From positions 133,533-164,331 of the forward strand of contig BFEA01000963.1 of the NCBI GenBank assembly GCA_003427395.1: DNA of 30,799 nucleotides, read 5' to 3'. Position numbers and translations under genes: made by a program. The stretch comes from Chara braunii (lineage: Eukaryota > Streptophyta > Charophyceae > Charales > Characeae). Under the pieces are notes generated by a model, which did no database searches, was not told the origin of the DNA, and saw only the letters and a list, made by a program, of their open reading frames with translations. Positions 1 to 9,696 of this stretch are shown piece by piece (within the stretch, counting starts at the first letter, position 1; every line of letters starts with the position of its first letter).

Positions 1-246
1 CTGACTGCAGTTCCAAACTCCGCAGTGCAATTTTTTTACAAAGCGGAGTTTCGACTGCATAGCAAACTTCCGAAGGGACTGGAATTAAAAAACGCAGTTT
101 GAAACTGTGTATTTCCCCAGGCGGCCCAACTGGGAGAAGGTCGCCCGGATATCCTATCGGGCGGCCCGGGCCGGGCAGGGCCTGGGCAAGGCCCCGGGCG
201 ATCCCAGTGAGTGTGTGTGTATGTATGTATGTGTGTGTGAATGTGT
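1..246. other. GC-rich hairpin-bearing edge, no gene
   Basis: No coding signal is visible. Positions 6-59 form an imperfect hairpin: TGCAGT and AAACTCCGC on the left pair with GCGGAGTTT and ACTGCA on the right, separated by small internal loops and a loop of about 19 nt. Positions 142-163 form a second hairpin (CGCCCG / CGGGCG), followed by the 10-bp palindrome GGCCCGGGCC. From about 209 a GT/GTAT microsatellite leads into the repeat that follows. The first ~200 bases are not present in the matching right-hand repeat, so they lie outside it. Short open frames here are simple GC-rich or GT-repeat translations. Confidence 0.5.
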
Positions 247-2117
247 GTGTGGGGGGGTTTGTGTACGTAACACGGCCATCCCACGTGGCGTGGGAAACCT
301 GTGGTAGAGCTCACGAAGACCCCATTAGCGTTTAGTGTGCATGTACATTATGCAGAGTGACAAAAGTAACATCCAATACTATTAATTAAGCGGGGAGTCA
401 CGAGGGGGGAGAAAAAGGGGGGGTATTTTTAGGAGCAAGGGGGATTAGTACTTAGTGTTAGCAGGTTAGGTGTTAGGAGAGGGACAGGTCCCAAACATAG
501 GGGGGGGTGCACGCCCTTAAGCGCGCTTTTCGCTGCATAGCACCCATAGCAGCTCATCAGAGGGATTAGTATTAGCTCCAATTAGCAGTGAAGGGAGAGG
601 GGCATTTCGGGAAGGCAAGGAAGCGAGGGACAGAAGGGGGAGGGGGGGCATGGGGCAGGACAAAGTTAGGATTCCATACTTGGGAGGTCAAGATCGGTGC
701 AGCTTGAGGATCAGTCCCCGCCATAGTGCTGCGTGCACTTGCGTAACAAGACGTTAGATCGCTTTCAGCGTAAGCTGAGCGTCCGGTGTACGGACGTACT
801 TCTCACCGACACCCAGAGCAAGAACAACTAGGCGAACAACTCTACCTACAAGAGGAACAACTGAGCCATGAGGGAGATAGTCGGGCTGGTCATGCAGGCG
901 AGAACTCGTGCGTTAGTGCACGGGGGCGCCAACTGTTATGAAAAAAGCCGTATCTCTTGCATGTAAGATGCATAGCAGAGAGGGTATGAAACCCGCGGGT
1001 AACTGGTACATGATAGAATACTAAAGTGTTTAAGGAGGGTATACCAAAGATAGGGTAGGTTGGGTGTAAGTGTAGGAGATCCATTTTGGCAGAGGATGTT
1101 ACACAGATATGAGGGGTGTATGTGGCCCATTCGGATATGGGGGGCCTGCTTTGCGACCTTCTTAATTTTGCGATGGTGAGGGTAGGGGGGTATCTGCGTA
1201 TGTTATCTTTACCATAAGTGAGGGGCCTAGGTGATGTAATCCTTTGGGTGATGTCAATGGGTACGGGCATTCGGGGTGTGGGTTCTGGTGAGATTTTTGG
1301 GTGAGTCGCGGTGGGATTACAGCCGATAATTATGTGCATGGGTATGGTCGTCGAGATGTCAGGGTTGTACAGTTCTTCTTTTGTCTGTATGTGCATCGGC
1401 CCGTGAGGTATTGTCTTATTGTGTGCCATTTTTTTCAGGGGAGAGTTTTGGCTATGGCGGGAGCGGTGGTTTGTCGGTTCTTTTTCTGTCCAGCGTGCGT
1501 GTGCTTTGTCTTTTCGTCTCGTGCCTGGTTGTGTCGTTTCAGGGTGGTGGTACTGTGGGTTGTAGGTATATTTTCTTGGAAGTGCGCTACCGTGTATGAA
1601 ACGTTTTATGCGTTGCGTGTGAGGTCTGTATAATTAGAGTTATGTTATCTGTGCTATTGTGTACATTGCTATGCAGACCCATAACTGTATTATGGTCGAT
1701 GTATGCTATGCATAAATTGATAGAGTTTCCAATTTGTGGGAGGCATGGTGTGTGCCATATTGTGAAATCGTATACCCGTCGTTTATTGGGGGGAGTATGG
1801 GATATGCGGAGGCCTTATTAAATGTTAATGGAAACAGTGTTCTTATTTGTTGCATAAAGGTAGATGGGTTCAGGTTGGTAGTTAGTTTAATTAGTTTATT
1901 CATTTCAAAAGTATAGATGTATTATATATTGATATATATATATATTTCAATTATTTTATTATTATTATTATTATTATATTATTATATTATTATTTTATTA
2001 TATTATTTTATTATTATTATTTTATTATTTAATTTATTATTCTATCATTTATTAATTTAATATTTTAATATTTTACATTTTTTTTTTTAATTATTATATT
2101 ATTTTATGATTACTTTA
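247..2117 (+). repeat. 1.87 kb direct repeat, left copy
   Basis: Nearly all of this stretch reappears in the same orientation at 28186-30026, with scattered substitutions and a few indels. The shared part begins near the motif TTTGTGTACGTAACACGG and ends in an AT-rich tail after ATTATTTTATGATTACTTTA. Near the start, TCCCACG-tgg-CGTGGGA is a perfect 7-bp hairpin, kept in the right copy with a changed loop. The middle is G-rich (G runs near 414-422, 501-508 and 640-648) and the last 200 bases are ATT/AT rich. An open frame of 179 codons on the minus strand (890-1429) is only partly kept in the other copy, so I do not call it a gene. The unit could be an LTR, a non-autonomous element or a segmental duplication. 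Confidence 0.85.
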
Positions 2118-2250
2118 GTATTTTATTATTTTATGTAAGGAAAATTAAAATTTTAACTATTCTTGTTAAAAAAACAATCTTTTAAATACTCTTAGAAAAG
2201 CTAGCAAGAAGCCTACTAAAAAATATATATATATATATATAATAAAAAAG
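1915..2250. repeat. AT-rich simple repeats
   Basis: This is a long stretch of TATTAT and TTTTAT repeats, a poly-T run near 2079-2089 and an (AT)n tract near 2222-2241. The first 200 bases belong to the 1.87 kb repeat and have a diverged counterpart at 29840-30026. No gene is visible. Confidence 0.85.
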
Positions 2251-2260
2251 ATAAATGTGA

Positions 2261-2267
2261 ATGTGTG

Positions 2268-2328
<61 letters not shown>
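2261..2328. repeat. (GT)n microsatellite
   Basis: An uninterrupted alternating purine-pyrimidine tract of about 68 nt, almost entirely GT with one GCAT interruption. Tracts of this length are known to adopt Z-DNA under torsional stress and are hotspots for length change. It sits just before a strong hairpin. Confidence 0.95.
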
Positions 2329-2333
<5 letters not shown>

Positions 2334-2347
2334 CCTGTTCCCTCGTA

Positions 2348-2421
2348 ATGGAGGAACGGGTGGGGTAGGTCTTTTTTTGTATTGGATTAAAGACCTACCC
2401 CACCCGGGGTAGGTCCTCCAT
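2348..2421. repeat. Strong inverted repeat (hairpin)
   Basis: CGGGTGGGGTAGGTCTTT at 2357-2374 is perfectly complementary to 2389-2406, with a 14-nt loop. Outside it, ATGGAGGA (2348-2355) pairs with TCCTCCAT (2414-2421) across an asymmetric internal loop of 1 and 7 nt. That gives 26 paired bases in total. The motif GGGTAGGTC occurs a further time at 2407-2415. It could be a tiny foldback element or a small-RNA precursor. No TSD or flanking transposon is evident. Confidence 0.85.
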
Positions 2422-2482
2422 CCGAACCAAGCCAGTTTTGGCTACATCACACACGTGCTCTTATTTTTTGTTCTGGTGTTGT

Positions 2483-2698
2483 CTATACATTACTGTGTTG
2501 AAGCTGGTGTCGTACGGTTTGTGGGCAGCATCGGAAAGGTTGGTATTCTTCTGGGTGTTGTGGTATTTTACGGATAATGTCTAACAGTCTGTGCCTTGGG
2601 AATCCATTATGCACTAGACAGTTAACAGTATGTAGGATTTCGGAGGCCGCATGTTGTTCGTCGGTTTCAATGAGCATTATCGTGATGATCTATTAGAA
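2483..2698 (-). pseudogene. Possible reverse-transcriptase C-terminal remnant
   Basis: The minus-strand frame encodes about 70 residues after an in-frame TAG. Its style, an E-x-(D/E) stretch, a long amphipathic helix and then NGFPRHRLLDII, recalls the segment after the RT palm in Penelope-like and related non-LTR elements, where an HL..L..NGYP-type motif is common. No catalytic YxDD, no GIY-YIG domain and no zinc finger are present. It would therefore be at most a short fragment. The resemblance is from memory and weak. Chance open reading is a real alternative. Confidence 0.2.
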
Positions 2699-2966
2699 TG
2701 TGCTTGTATGAATCGGGTGATTGGGAATTTGAAAAGTCCAACTCCCGTCTTTTGTCATATCTGTAGGTTTTGTATTGTCCAGTGACAGAGTCAGGGTTGT
2801 CACACGGGGATCCCCGGGGCTCAAGCCGGGGTGGGAGTTTTACCCCCGGACTCCCGACAGCGGGGACCACCGACCCCCGCACCCTGCCATCCACCCCCGC
2901 GCCTGCCCCAACCCCGGCAACCCTGCCCACGACCCTGCAACCCCGCTCCCGCCCCCGCAGCCCCGC
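2690..2966. other. C-rich intergenic stretch left of the LTR
   Basis: From about 2810 to 2966 the plus strand is extremely C-rich (CCCCGC, CCCCCGCAC and similar), so open frames on both strands are low-complexity artefacts rich in Pro, Arg and Gly. No gene is recognisable. The stretch directly abuts the left LTR, so it is the outer flank of the retrotransposon as assembled. No 5-bp target duplication matching the right flank is seen. Confidence 0.6.
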
Positions 2967-3874
2967 TGTCGAGCGCGTCGGCCGGCACCGCACGAGGCAG
3001 CGCGGGACCCTCTCGGCCGCGTCACGCAGGAGTTGGACCAACCTCGACATAGCACGCGAATGGAGCTTCCTTAGGCCGCTCCGGCCGAGTGCGCCAACCA
3101 TACCTCTCGCGAGCCCCTACGACAGGATAAGGCCTACGCGAGGCACAACTTACCTCCACCTTACGGGAGCTGTCACCTCCCATCGGTGGGCGTATCCCCG
3201 CCGAGCTACCAGTCCACAATACGAAAGTTGATCAGTTGCAATCGCAGAGGTGGACTAGCCGAGGGCGTTTCTCGTTCNCTGTAGCATAGGGGGTACGTGC
3301 GGTAATACGCCTATCGGACCNGCACGAGAACCGACATCCTGGGGGGCTGAAGTCCCAGGTGCGGGTCGTCGTCGGTCAACTAGGACGCATCCCACACACC
3401 ACGCGCGCACCACTTCATGAACACGCAAAAGAACACATGCACACACGCACACGCACATACAATGCACTACAACACGAACAACGCGGGCACTATACGAACA
3501 ACGCGACGACGCTCCTAGCCCCTCGGTAGCCGTCCCATAATTTCTCGATACGGAAGTCGAGTGGGCATCGCGCGCGAGGCTTAATATAAAATCGCGCGGA
3601 CGCAAGGCTAACTCATACCGACTCGCAATGCAAACGTACGCAAGCGGTCGCAATGATGGCGTACCTTGTAGTACCCATACTCACGCGGTCCTCGTTAATC
3701 TCGAGGGTCGCGTTCGACACTCAAGTGTCGGCTGACACGCGCCTAGAGGGTTAATCTCTCGANGCTGAACAACCGTCATGCGCGGTTGAAGGCTACACAC
3801 CCTCTTCTGCACCCTTATGCAGAGTGGGTGGTACACAGGCCCATGCCTGTGGTGGTAGTCGTCCCTCGCGGCCC
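2967..3874 (-). repeat. Left (3') LTR, visible portion
   Basis: Duplicated at 16851-17759. From about 3003 onward the copies look identical, including N at 3278, 3321 and 3763 (same offsets as 17163, 17206 and 17648). The first ~37 bases differ at several places. The element-strand end is ...GCGCTCGACA, the expected CA terminus, and is confirmed by a diverged copy ending the same way at 25241. The other terminus is uncertain. The expected polypurine tract is absent next to 3875, and promoter-like sequence at 3583-3630 has a diverged duplicate at 4181-4228. The true LTR may therefore extend well into 3875-5195. It contains perfect hairpins at 3715-3730 and 3834-3851. Confidence 0.85.
3148..3153 (-). 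promoter_or_regulatory. Splice-donor-like AG|GTAAGT in LTR (left copy)
   Basis: On the element strand the LTR reads AGGTAAGTTGTGCC, a near-ideal 5' splice site. The same 14 bases survive in the much-diverged LTR at 25039-25052, where the surrounding sequence is heavily mutated, and in the right LTR at 17033-17038. Only the right (5') LTR copy would lie in a transcript leader. Function as a donor is inference. Confidence 0.4.
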
Positions 3875-6800
3875 TAGGGGTGAGTCCTTCCCGGGGCCTG
3901 GGCGAAAGTCAAGGGGTTTGACTTTGACGGCTGCCACAGACTACAACGTCCAACCATAAAAATCTTTAAGAAGCAACAGGACCCGCACAAATCCTAGAAG
4001 AGGAGGCAGGGCAAGGGTCCCCCGGCCTCCAAAACAAAACTCACGGCCTCGGGACACACTCCCCCTCTATGGGCGGTGCTGGCGGCTCATAATAATCCCA
4101 AGCGCTGCGCCTACGCGCAAGCCCGACGGTCCGATAACCTCTTAGACGTCGGGGTGGCGAGGCGTCGTGCATAGGGCTCTGATATAAAATTGCGCGGCCG
4201 AAGGCCAACCTTATGCCAACCACAAATGCCAATTATATGTGGTAGCCGCGGCTCCGGCCTCGCGATATTGAATGGCTGAAAGAACTCTTCACGAGGGGTT
4301 ACCCGTCACGATATTGAACGGCTTAAGGACACGCCGTCCGGCCCTCGCGACGCTTCCGCCCTTCAGGCGAGGTGCCTCGTCGGCCAAAATAAATAGGCTC
4401 TATGTGAGGGGAGACCCCTCCCCTTCAGGGCATAGGGCTTGGGATGTCCTAGACAAGGACCTCGAATCCCGGCCCACGACCAACGTCCGACTAAGAAAGC
4501 CCCAAGACGCAAGTGGGCAGAAGGGAGGGCCCTCCCTGTCCCTCAACCCCAACTTCCATACGGTTGTTAACACGACCCCTTAAGTGTTCGCGTCGGTCCA
4601 CTACCCCGCACCGTGGCCGTCCCATGTGCCTACCGACACGCCATCCCTACCCTCAGTCACGCGCACCTATCGAAACAACTTTCATTCCTTAACCAAGGCC
4701 GTAACACGGTCCAGGCCGGTCGGCTACCCCGGCCGCCCATTCAATAAGAAAAATCACACCCATGCCTTAAATATTGCGCGCCCACCTACTCCCTACTCGG
4801 ACAAGGCAGACCTTGGCCCGCGCGCGGACGACCCTTACATTTCCCCGCACGGGCACTCAAAATCCAGGCTGAGCGAGCCTTTCTGTTGTTTGCAAAAAAC
4901 AGGGCGAATACCCTTGTAAGGGTACTCGTGCCGACAACTTTCCGGACCATATTAAGCGACGTCCCCGTCGTGTCGCCGAATCAAAAAGCGATAGGTTTCC
5001 ATCACACTCCAAATGCTGACGAGATAAAAACCAACCCGATTAGCTGACAGACTCAGGGGTGAGGCCTCCATCAAACCGTGCGAACACAATTATATGCTGT
5101 CAGGGTTTCAACCTGGGTCTCCATTGCCCCGACACCAAGACCCCAGTGTATTACGCATCAATACTACAACATAAGTTCCAGAGGCCCCCAAACCATCCTC
5201 TTCCCCTTTGTCCTAAACAACCGCTGGCCTCTCGTTGGGTGTCCCAGTTAGCCTCTTCCTCATAAGCAGAGCCATAACTAGGGACGCGGGCTTTGAATGG
5301 GACCTATGAAGGCATTCTTGTGTTCTTTCAACAATTTTCTCACCATCAACCAAAGTACATACATATAGTTTATAGCCTCTCTCGGCCGTTTCTGCAGTCT
5401 AGTACAGAAATGCCAGGTCTCGATCTGAGCCCACCATAGCTTGGCTGATCGGGCCAGGTCTACGGCCCACCGCATTGTTACCGTAGCGGCAGTATCCTCC
5501 CATTGGATCTACAATGGCAGGTATGTCCCTGATAATCAATCAATCAGGGCTTCCAAAAGACTCGACTTTTATCCCGCAAGGTAATTTCCCTGGGGCGGGC
5601 AACTCCCCTTAAACTCTCGCCTTGTGGGCTCGCAGCCAGGTTGTACCGGCTAGCAGCCATCCACTAGGGGTTGCGCCCAGGTGGCACTAATCTTTACTGT
5701 TAGCTTGGTATTCCCTCAAATATGTCTCAGAATTAGCACAGGTGGCCCGACGGGCTATCACAAACAATTCACGGTCGCTGCGGGACTACGCACGGGTCTG
5801 AAGGCATTTACCAGCCCTCCTATAATAGGCATGGCATCCTTCACTCAATCACAAATAACCCCTCTGCCGGATCCACAAGGCCGCAGCTCCTGACTTGATT
5901 AGAGCCAGCAGTGGCCCACCCTGAGGCATCTCTCGCCCTTTTCAAACATTTCAAGCAACCTGGTCCCCTCTCGTCAGACTTTATCAGCACAGACAATGCC
6001 TTCCCCATCATTCAATTTTTACCCACCCTTTGTGAAGGGGGCCTTTCACAAAAGATTTCCTGGCCATCCCCCTTCCTGTATGGGATGACTTCCCACATGA
6101 CCTCTTCCAAAACCATGAACGGGTCTCCACACAATGTAATTCCCACCTCCCAGAATCATGAAGGGGGTCTTAATCATCGAACAACTCAAGCTGAGGGGCC
6201 AGCTTCTGGGTCCCTATACGATTTAGGCAAGGATGTTTAGTATGACCAAAACATGCAAATTCCTAAATCCATCAATCTCGTAGGATTCTCACAGTGTTCA
6301 CAAACAGGCTGCGCTTCCCTTCCTTATACTTTGCCCCCTCGTCCGCCTGCAGCAGACCGCACGAGTATACCGGAGGGTAGACAACTTTACAATTTACACA
6401 ATCATGCCCATGAGATGCATCCTGTACATCTTTCACACAAAGCCAAACATCCATCGAGATAAATCCACACATGTGAGAGCAATAGTGATCGTCACAAGAC
6501 AAGTCCCGTAGGTACACTAAGGGAGTAGAATGCCTCCCCCAACAATCGAATACAAGCACCCAACTCAATACCCCGTTTGTCTGAGTAGGACTCATAACCC
6601 CACTGTACACTTACCAAATACACTCGGGAACATGACAGTCGCCTAATCATCCACAGAATGGCCAACCCCTGTCTTCTCCTACTGGGAAACTCACATCCCG
6701 AGTGCTATAAACCCCCAAATCCCATTCGCCGCAATAGCCTCTGAGTCACAAAACCAAATGTAACTCAATAGTCTCATATATCACACAGCAGAGTCCTACC

Positions 6801-7077
6801 CCGGGGTCGTAGCCCACGAAGAAACTCAAAGGGAAACAAGCGAACAAAAGTCAAACGCATATGTACAATCGGACAGAGACTCACCCCACCACTCCTACGC
6901 ACACACACATCTAGGGCCCGCCCAACTTACTCAAGGTATGTACACCCCTGACCCTGCCCTGTGCGTGTCAAGGATCTCTAGTCCTATCAATATATAGACA
7001 GACCGATCCCTACTTACACAATTCTTCCTGGTTCTGCCTATACAATTGGGCCCTGCCCCCATCTGGAGCTCGGTCCA
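3875..7077 (-). other. Long 3' non-coding region of the retrotransposon (may include the rest of the LTR)
   Basis: There are 3.2 kb with no recognisable protein on either strand. Direct internal duplications are present: TATAAAAT-containing segments at 3583 and 4181, and a ~47-bp repeat with the motif CGATATTGAA at 4262 and 4309. Such repeats are common in LTR promoter regions, which suggests that the left part is still LTR. Two adjacent plus-strand frames at 4272-4919 are antisense, low-complexity and split by a stop, so I do not call them genes. From about 5.2 to 7.0 kb the strand is pyrimidine-rich with no domain I can name. The region is bounded by the end of the second gag-like ORF. Confidence 0.6.
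5196..5214 (-). promoter_or_regulatory. Candidate polypurine tract
   Basis: On the element strand this reads AAAGGGGAAGAGGA followed directly by TG, the arrangement expected where plus-strand DNA synthesis starts beside a 3' LTR. If it is used, the left LTR would run 2967-5195 (about 2.2 kb) and the right LTR would be truncated to its first ~0.9 kb. Other purine runs exist (for example opposite 6063-6073), so the assignment is tentative. Confidence 0.35.
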
Positions 7078-9696
7078 CTATCCTAGTTGTTTGTCATAGA
7101 ATTTGTCGTCGACCTCCACAACTCGCCCCTCGGCCTTATCCTCAAGGAGCTCTGGACAGTTCATGGCTTTATGTCCTTCCTCCTTACACCAAAAACAGGA
7201 GGTATCATGCCACCTAGCAGTCTTCTTCTTCCTCCCTTGCGAACTCGATGCCGAAGGGGTCCCCACGAACTCAGTAATCACCTCATGACACGAGGGCAAC
7301 CCCACATGGCCCTGAGGTTCAGGCTCCATAGCCTCAACACCCTCACCCCCTCGTGGAACCGCACTCCCTGGCTCGCGCTCCGGCGTGTTCAACTCCTGGG
7401 GCCCATCCTCATGAGCCCTCCCTATCATCACCGCCTGATCCCTGCATACTCATGACGGCTGAGAGCCCCCCATAGTGGCGGGCTCACTCATGACCTCCTG
7501 CTGCTGTTGCCGTCGCGAGTCAGACCCTCCTGAGTCTGTCCCCGTGGCCCAGGAGCCCAGCTCCGCCCTCAACTCTCCCAACCTCGGGGCATGCTCTGGA
7601 GCGTCGAGTCCCTGAGGCCGCTCCTGTGGAGTGCCTATCCCCATGGCTGTCGCCAACTCATGCAAGTGCGAACCCCTCATCTCCGTGGACATAGCCATAA
7701 GCGACTCCTGCGCGTCACTCTCCTCCTCGACTGCGTCCAAGGGCGCCTCCTCCATCGGCTCGGACTGACGAGGGACCTCCACTGCTACTCCCCGATTCGG
7801 CGACGCCTGCATCCCACGGCCTTGGATATCGGCACCGGCTGGCCCTGTCCTGCAAGCCTCCCAGGCTGCTGAGAGCCTATCCATAGTGGCCGACATCTCC
7901 CCAAACCTCCTCTCCCACTCAACCTCTCTGGCCTTGCTCCTCACCCTCTCCTCGGCAAGCTGAGTAGTCAGGTGCTCTACCTCCAACTCCTTAACCCTGA
8001 GCTCATTACTGAGTAGATTATACCATTGGAAAGATGTGACTGCCGTCTCGCATACCCTCCGATCCATGCGCTCAATTGCCATCCTGGTCGCAAAGAATCC
8101 CACATCTCCCATTTCCCTCAACTCACTTGTCTCCTCGCCTGTCGGTCCTGCCTCTCATGACCTCTGGCGGGCCGCATCCCTCTGACTCTCATACCTAGCC
8201 CACAACTCGTCAATCCTCTGCTCGTTCGTCTTGGGCTCGACTGGCGGTGTCGGCTCTATCCCTGTCGTCTCCATCTTGGCTTGCTTCGCATGTATCTCGT
8301 CCAGACGGACTCGCACTCGGGCGGACTTCTCTTCGCGGGTTTCTCTTTGGGCTCTTCCTACTCGCGGCCCCTGGCCCTCTGGAGCCGTCTCCTCAGCCCC
8401 CATCCTCTCGCTCGTGCATGGCACTACTGGCGGCAACTCCATTGGGACGGGCTCCTCGATAACCGGACCCTTGACCTCGTGCGCGGATGGCGGCAAGTCA
8501 GGGGGCACCTCCATCCTTGCTCTCTCACACATTCCCTGACCCTCCTCCTCTGCCTCTTGCTCTGGCATAAAGGTGGCCGCTGGCGGAGACTCTGGAATCT
8601 CCTCGCTGCCCGGCTCGGGAATCCCCTCTGTCCATAAACGCTGTGGTGGCTCTGGAACTGGGGAGCATGGAGGGGTATCGTCTCCGACCGTGATCACCTC
8701 TTCAATCTGAGGTCGTACCGGATCCGGCCACCCGACTGCCATCTCAGGATCCTGTGGCTCCTCTCGGTCTCGCATGTCTGTCTCCACCTCGGGGTCGAGG
8801 GGCTCCTCCAATGGCACGTAGCACGCCGGCTCAACTGAGCCCTCTCCCAGTCGTGAGGCCTCCCATTGGGATACATCGAGATGAGTCGCTAAGCTTCCGA
8901 ATGACGTCTTTCTTGGTATGTCCAGCTCCTGCACTAATGGCAGTGGCGAGGGCGGCCTCAACTCCTTGCTCGTAATCCGCCGAAACTCAACCGCCCGGAG
9001 GCCACAGGCAGGGAACGACTCCTCTGCCAATGTGGGCCCTGCGGGCTCATCCTCTCGCTGGGTTGGGGCTCCCCTCCTCTCTCTGGCCAGCCCCGCCTCT
9101 CTCGGTGCCGGTTCCCTTGGCCTCTTGCTTCGCCGTCGTCTCTCAACCCTGGGCTCATGCCTCTCGTGTTGTGGCCGTCCGAATGCCCTCCTGAGCTGGG
9201 CCTGACAATCCTCCTAGTCTCGATCCCTCTCTCGAATCTGCTTGGCCACCTGCTTCTCCGCCCGCCTCGTCCAGATAAGTAGGGCCTGCACCCATTCCTC
9301 CTGCGCAACCCCCAGACTCAACATGTAGTGCTCATATGCAGGGATAAACTCATCTGCGTTCCCCTCCTCCAATCGAATGGGCATGCCATCATGCCCCCTA
9401 GGGGAAGCTCTCAACCTCCGCATCCCGGCCTCCATGTCTGGCCAAGTCAGGGCCTCCTCACATATTTAAGCGACGGGCTCCTCGAACCGCCCTATACCCC
9501 TCAAGTGGTGAATCCTCTCCACCACTGTCCACCCTCTTTGTACCGCATGGTCCCGATATACGTCCAGGAAGAGCTCAAAGTAATCGTCATCGAACTCAGG
9601 CGTAGGCTCCCTCCTAGGCGGCTCATGCTGCTCGCCCCTTCCCTCCATCCTCTAGGGCCCCTGGCGTGGCCGTGTGTCCCTCCCGCCCCTCTGCAT
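7078..9696 (-). pseudogene. Second gag-like ORF (ORF3), downstream of integrase, broken
   Basis: One minus-strand frame of about 870 codons runs from ATG 9696 to TAG 7078-7080, interrupted by TAG 9652, TAA 9466, TAG 9214, TGA 8155 and TGA 7450. The N-terminal quarter (9648-9217) looks like a capsid-type helical domain with motifs such as TWPDMEAGMRRL and ADEFIPAYEHYMLSL. The middle (9213-8155) is acidic, Pro/Glu-rich linker. About 8060-7860 is a charged heptad-like coiled coil (ELEVEHLTTQLAEERV). The end has a CCHC knuckle, C-FW-C-KEEG-H-KAMN-C, at 7197-7156. After the knuckle comes D-x-AEG...D-x-x-(F)YD-x-x-G, the same layout as after the knuckle of the 5' gag. A capsid/nucleocapsid-like accessory protein is inferred. 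It lies 204 nt after the integrase stop, in the same frame. Alternatively it could be gag of another element captured by recombination. Confidence 0.7.
7156..7197 (-). other. CCHC zinc knuckle of ORF3
   Basis: The peptide CFWCKEEGHKAMNC fits CX2CX4HX4C exactly. This nucleocapsid motif binds packaged RNA in retroelement Gag proteins. Finding it on the 3' side of integrase is unusual, since the normal gag knuckle of this element is at 15029-15070. Confidence 0.9.

Noticed and set aside
890-1429. 179-codon minus-strand open frame in the left 1.87 kb repeat, partly kept in the right copy (28968-29375)
   Set aside because: Start and end differ between copies, indels disrupt it outside a short shared part, and differences include amino-acid changes without clear bias to silent sites. 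There is no recognisable domain.
2770-3231. Plus- and minus-strand frames of 99-153 codons over the C-rich stretch
   Set aside because: Low-complexity Pro/Arg/Gly translations running across an LTR boundary. High GC content removes stops by chance.
4272-4919. Two adjacent plus-strand frames (103 and 111 codons) in one reading frame
   Set aside because: They are antisense to the retrotransposon within a repeat-rich, probably LTR-derived region, are split by a stop, rich in Pro/Arg/Ser, and carry no domain.
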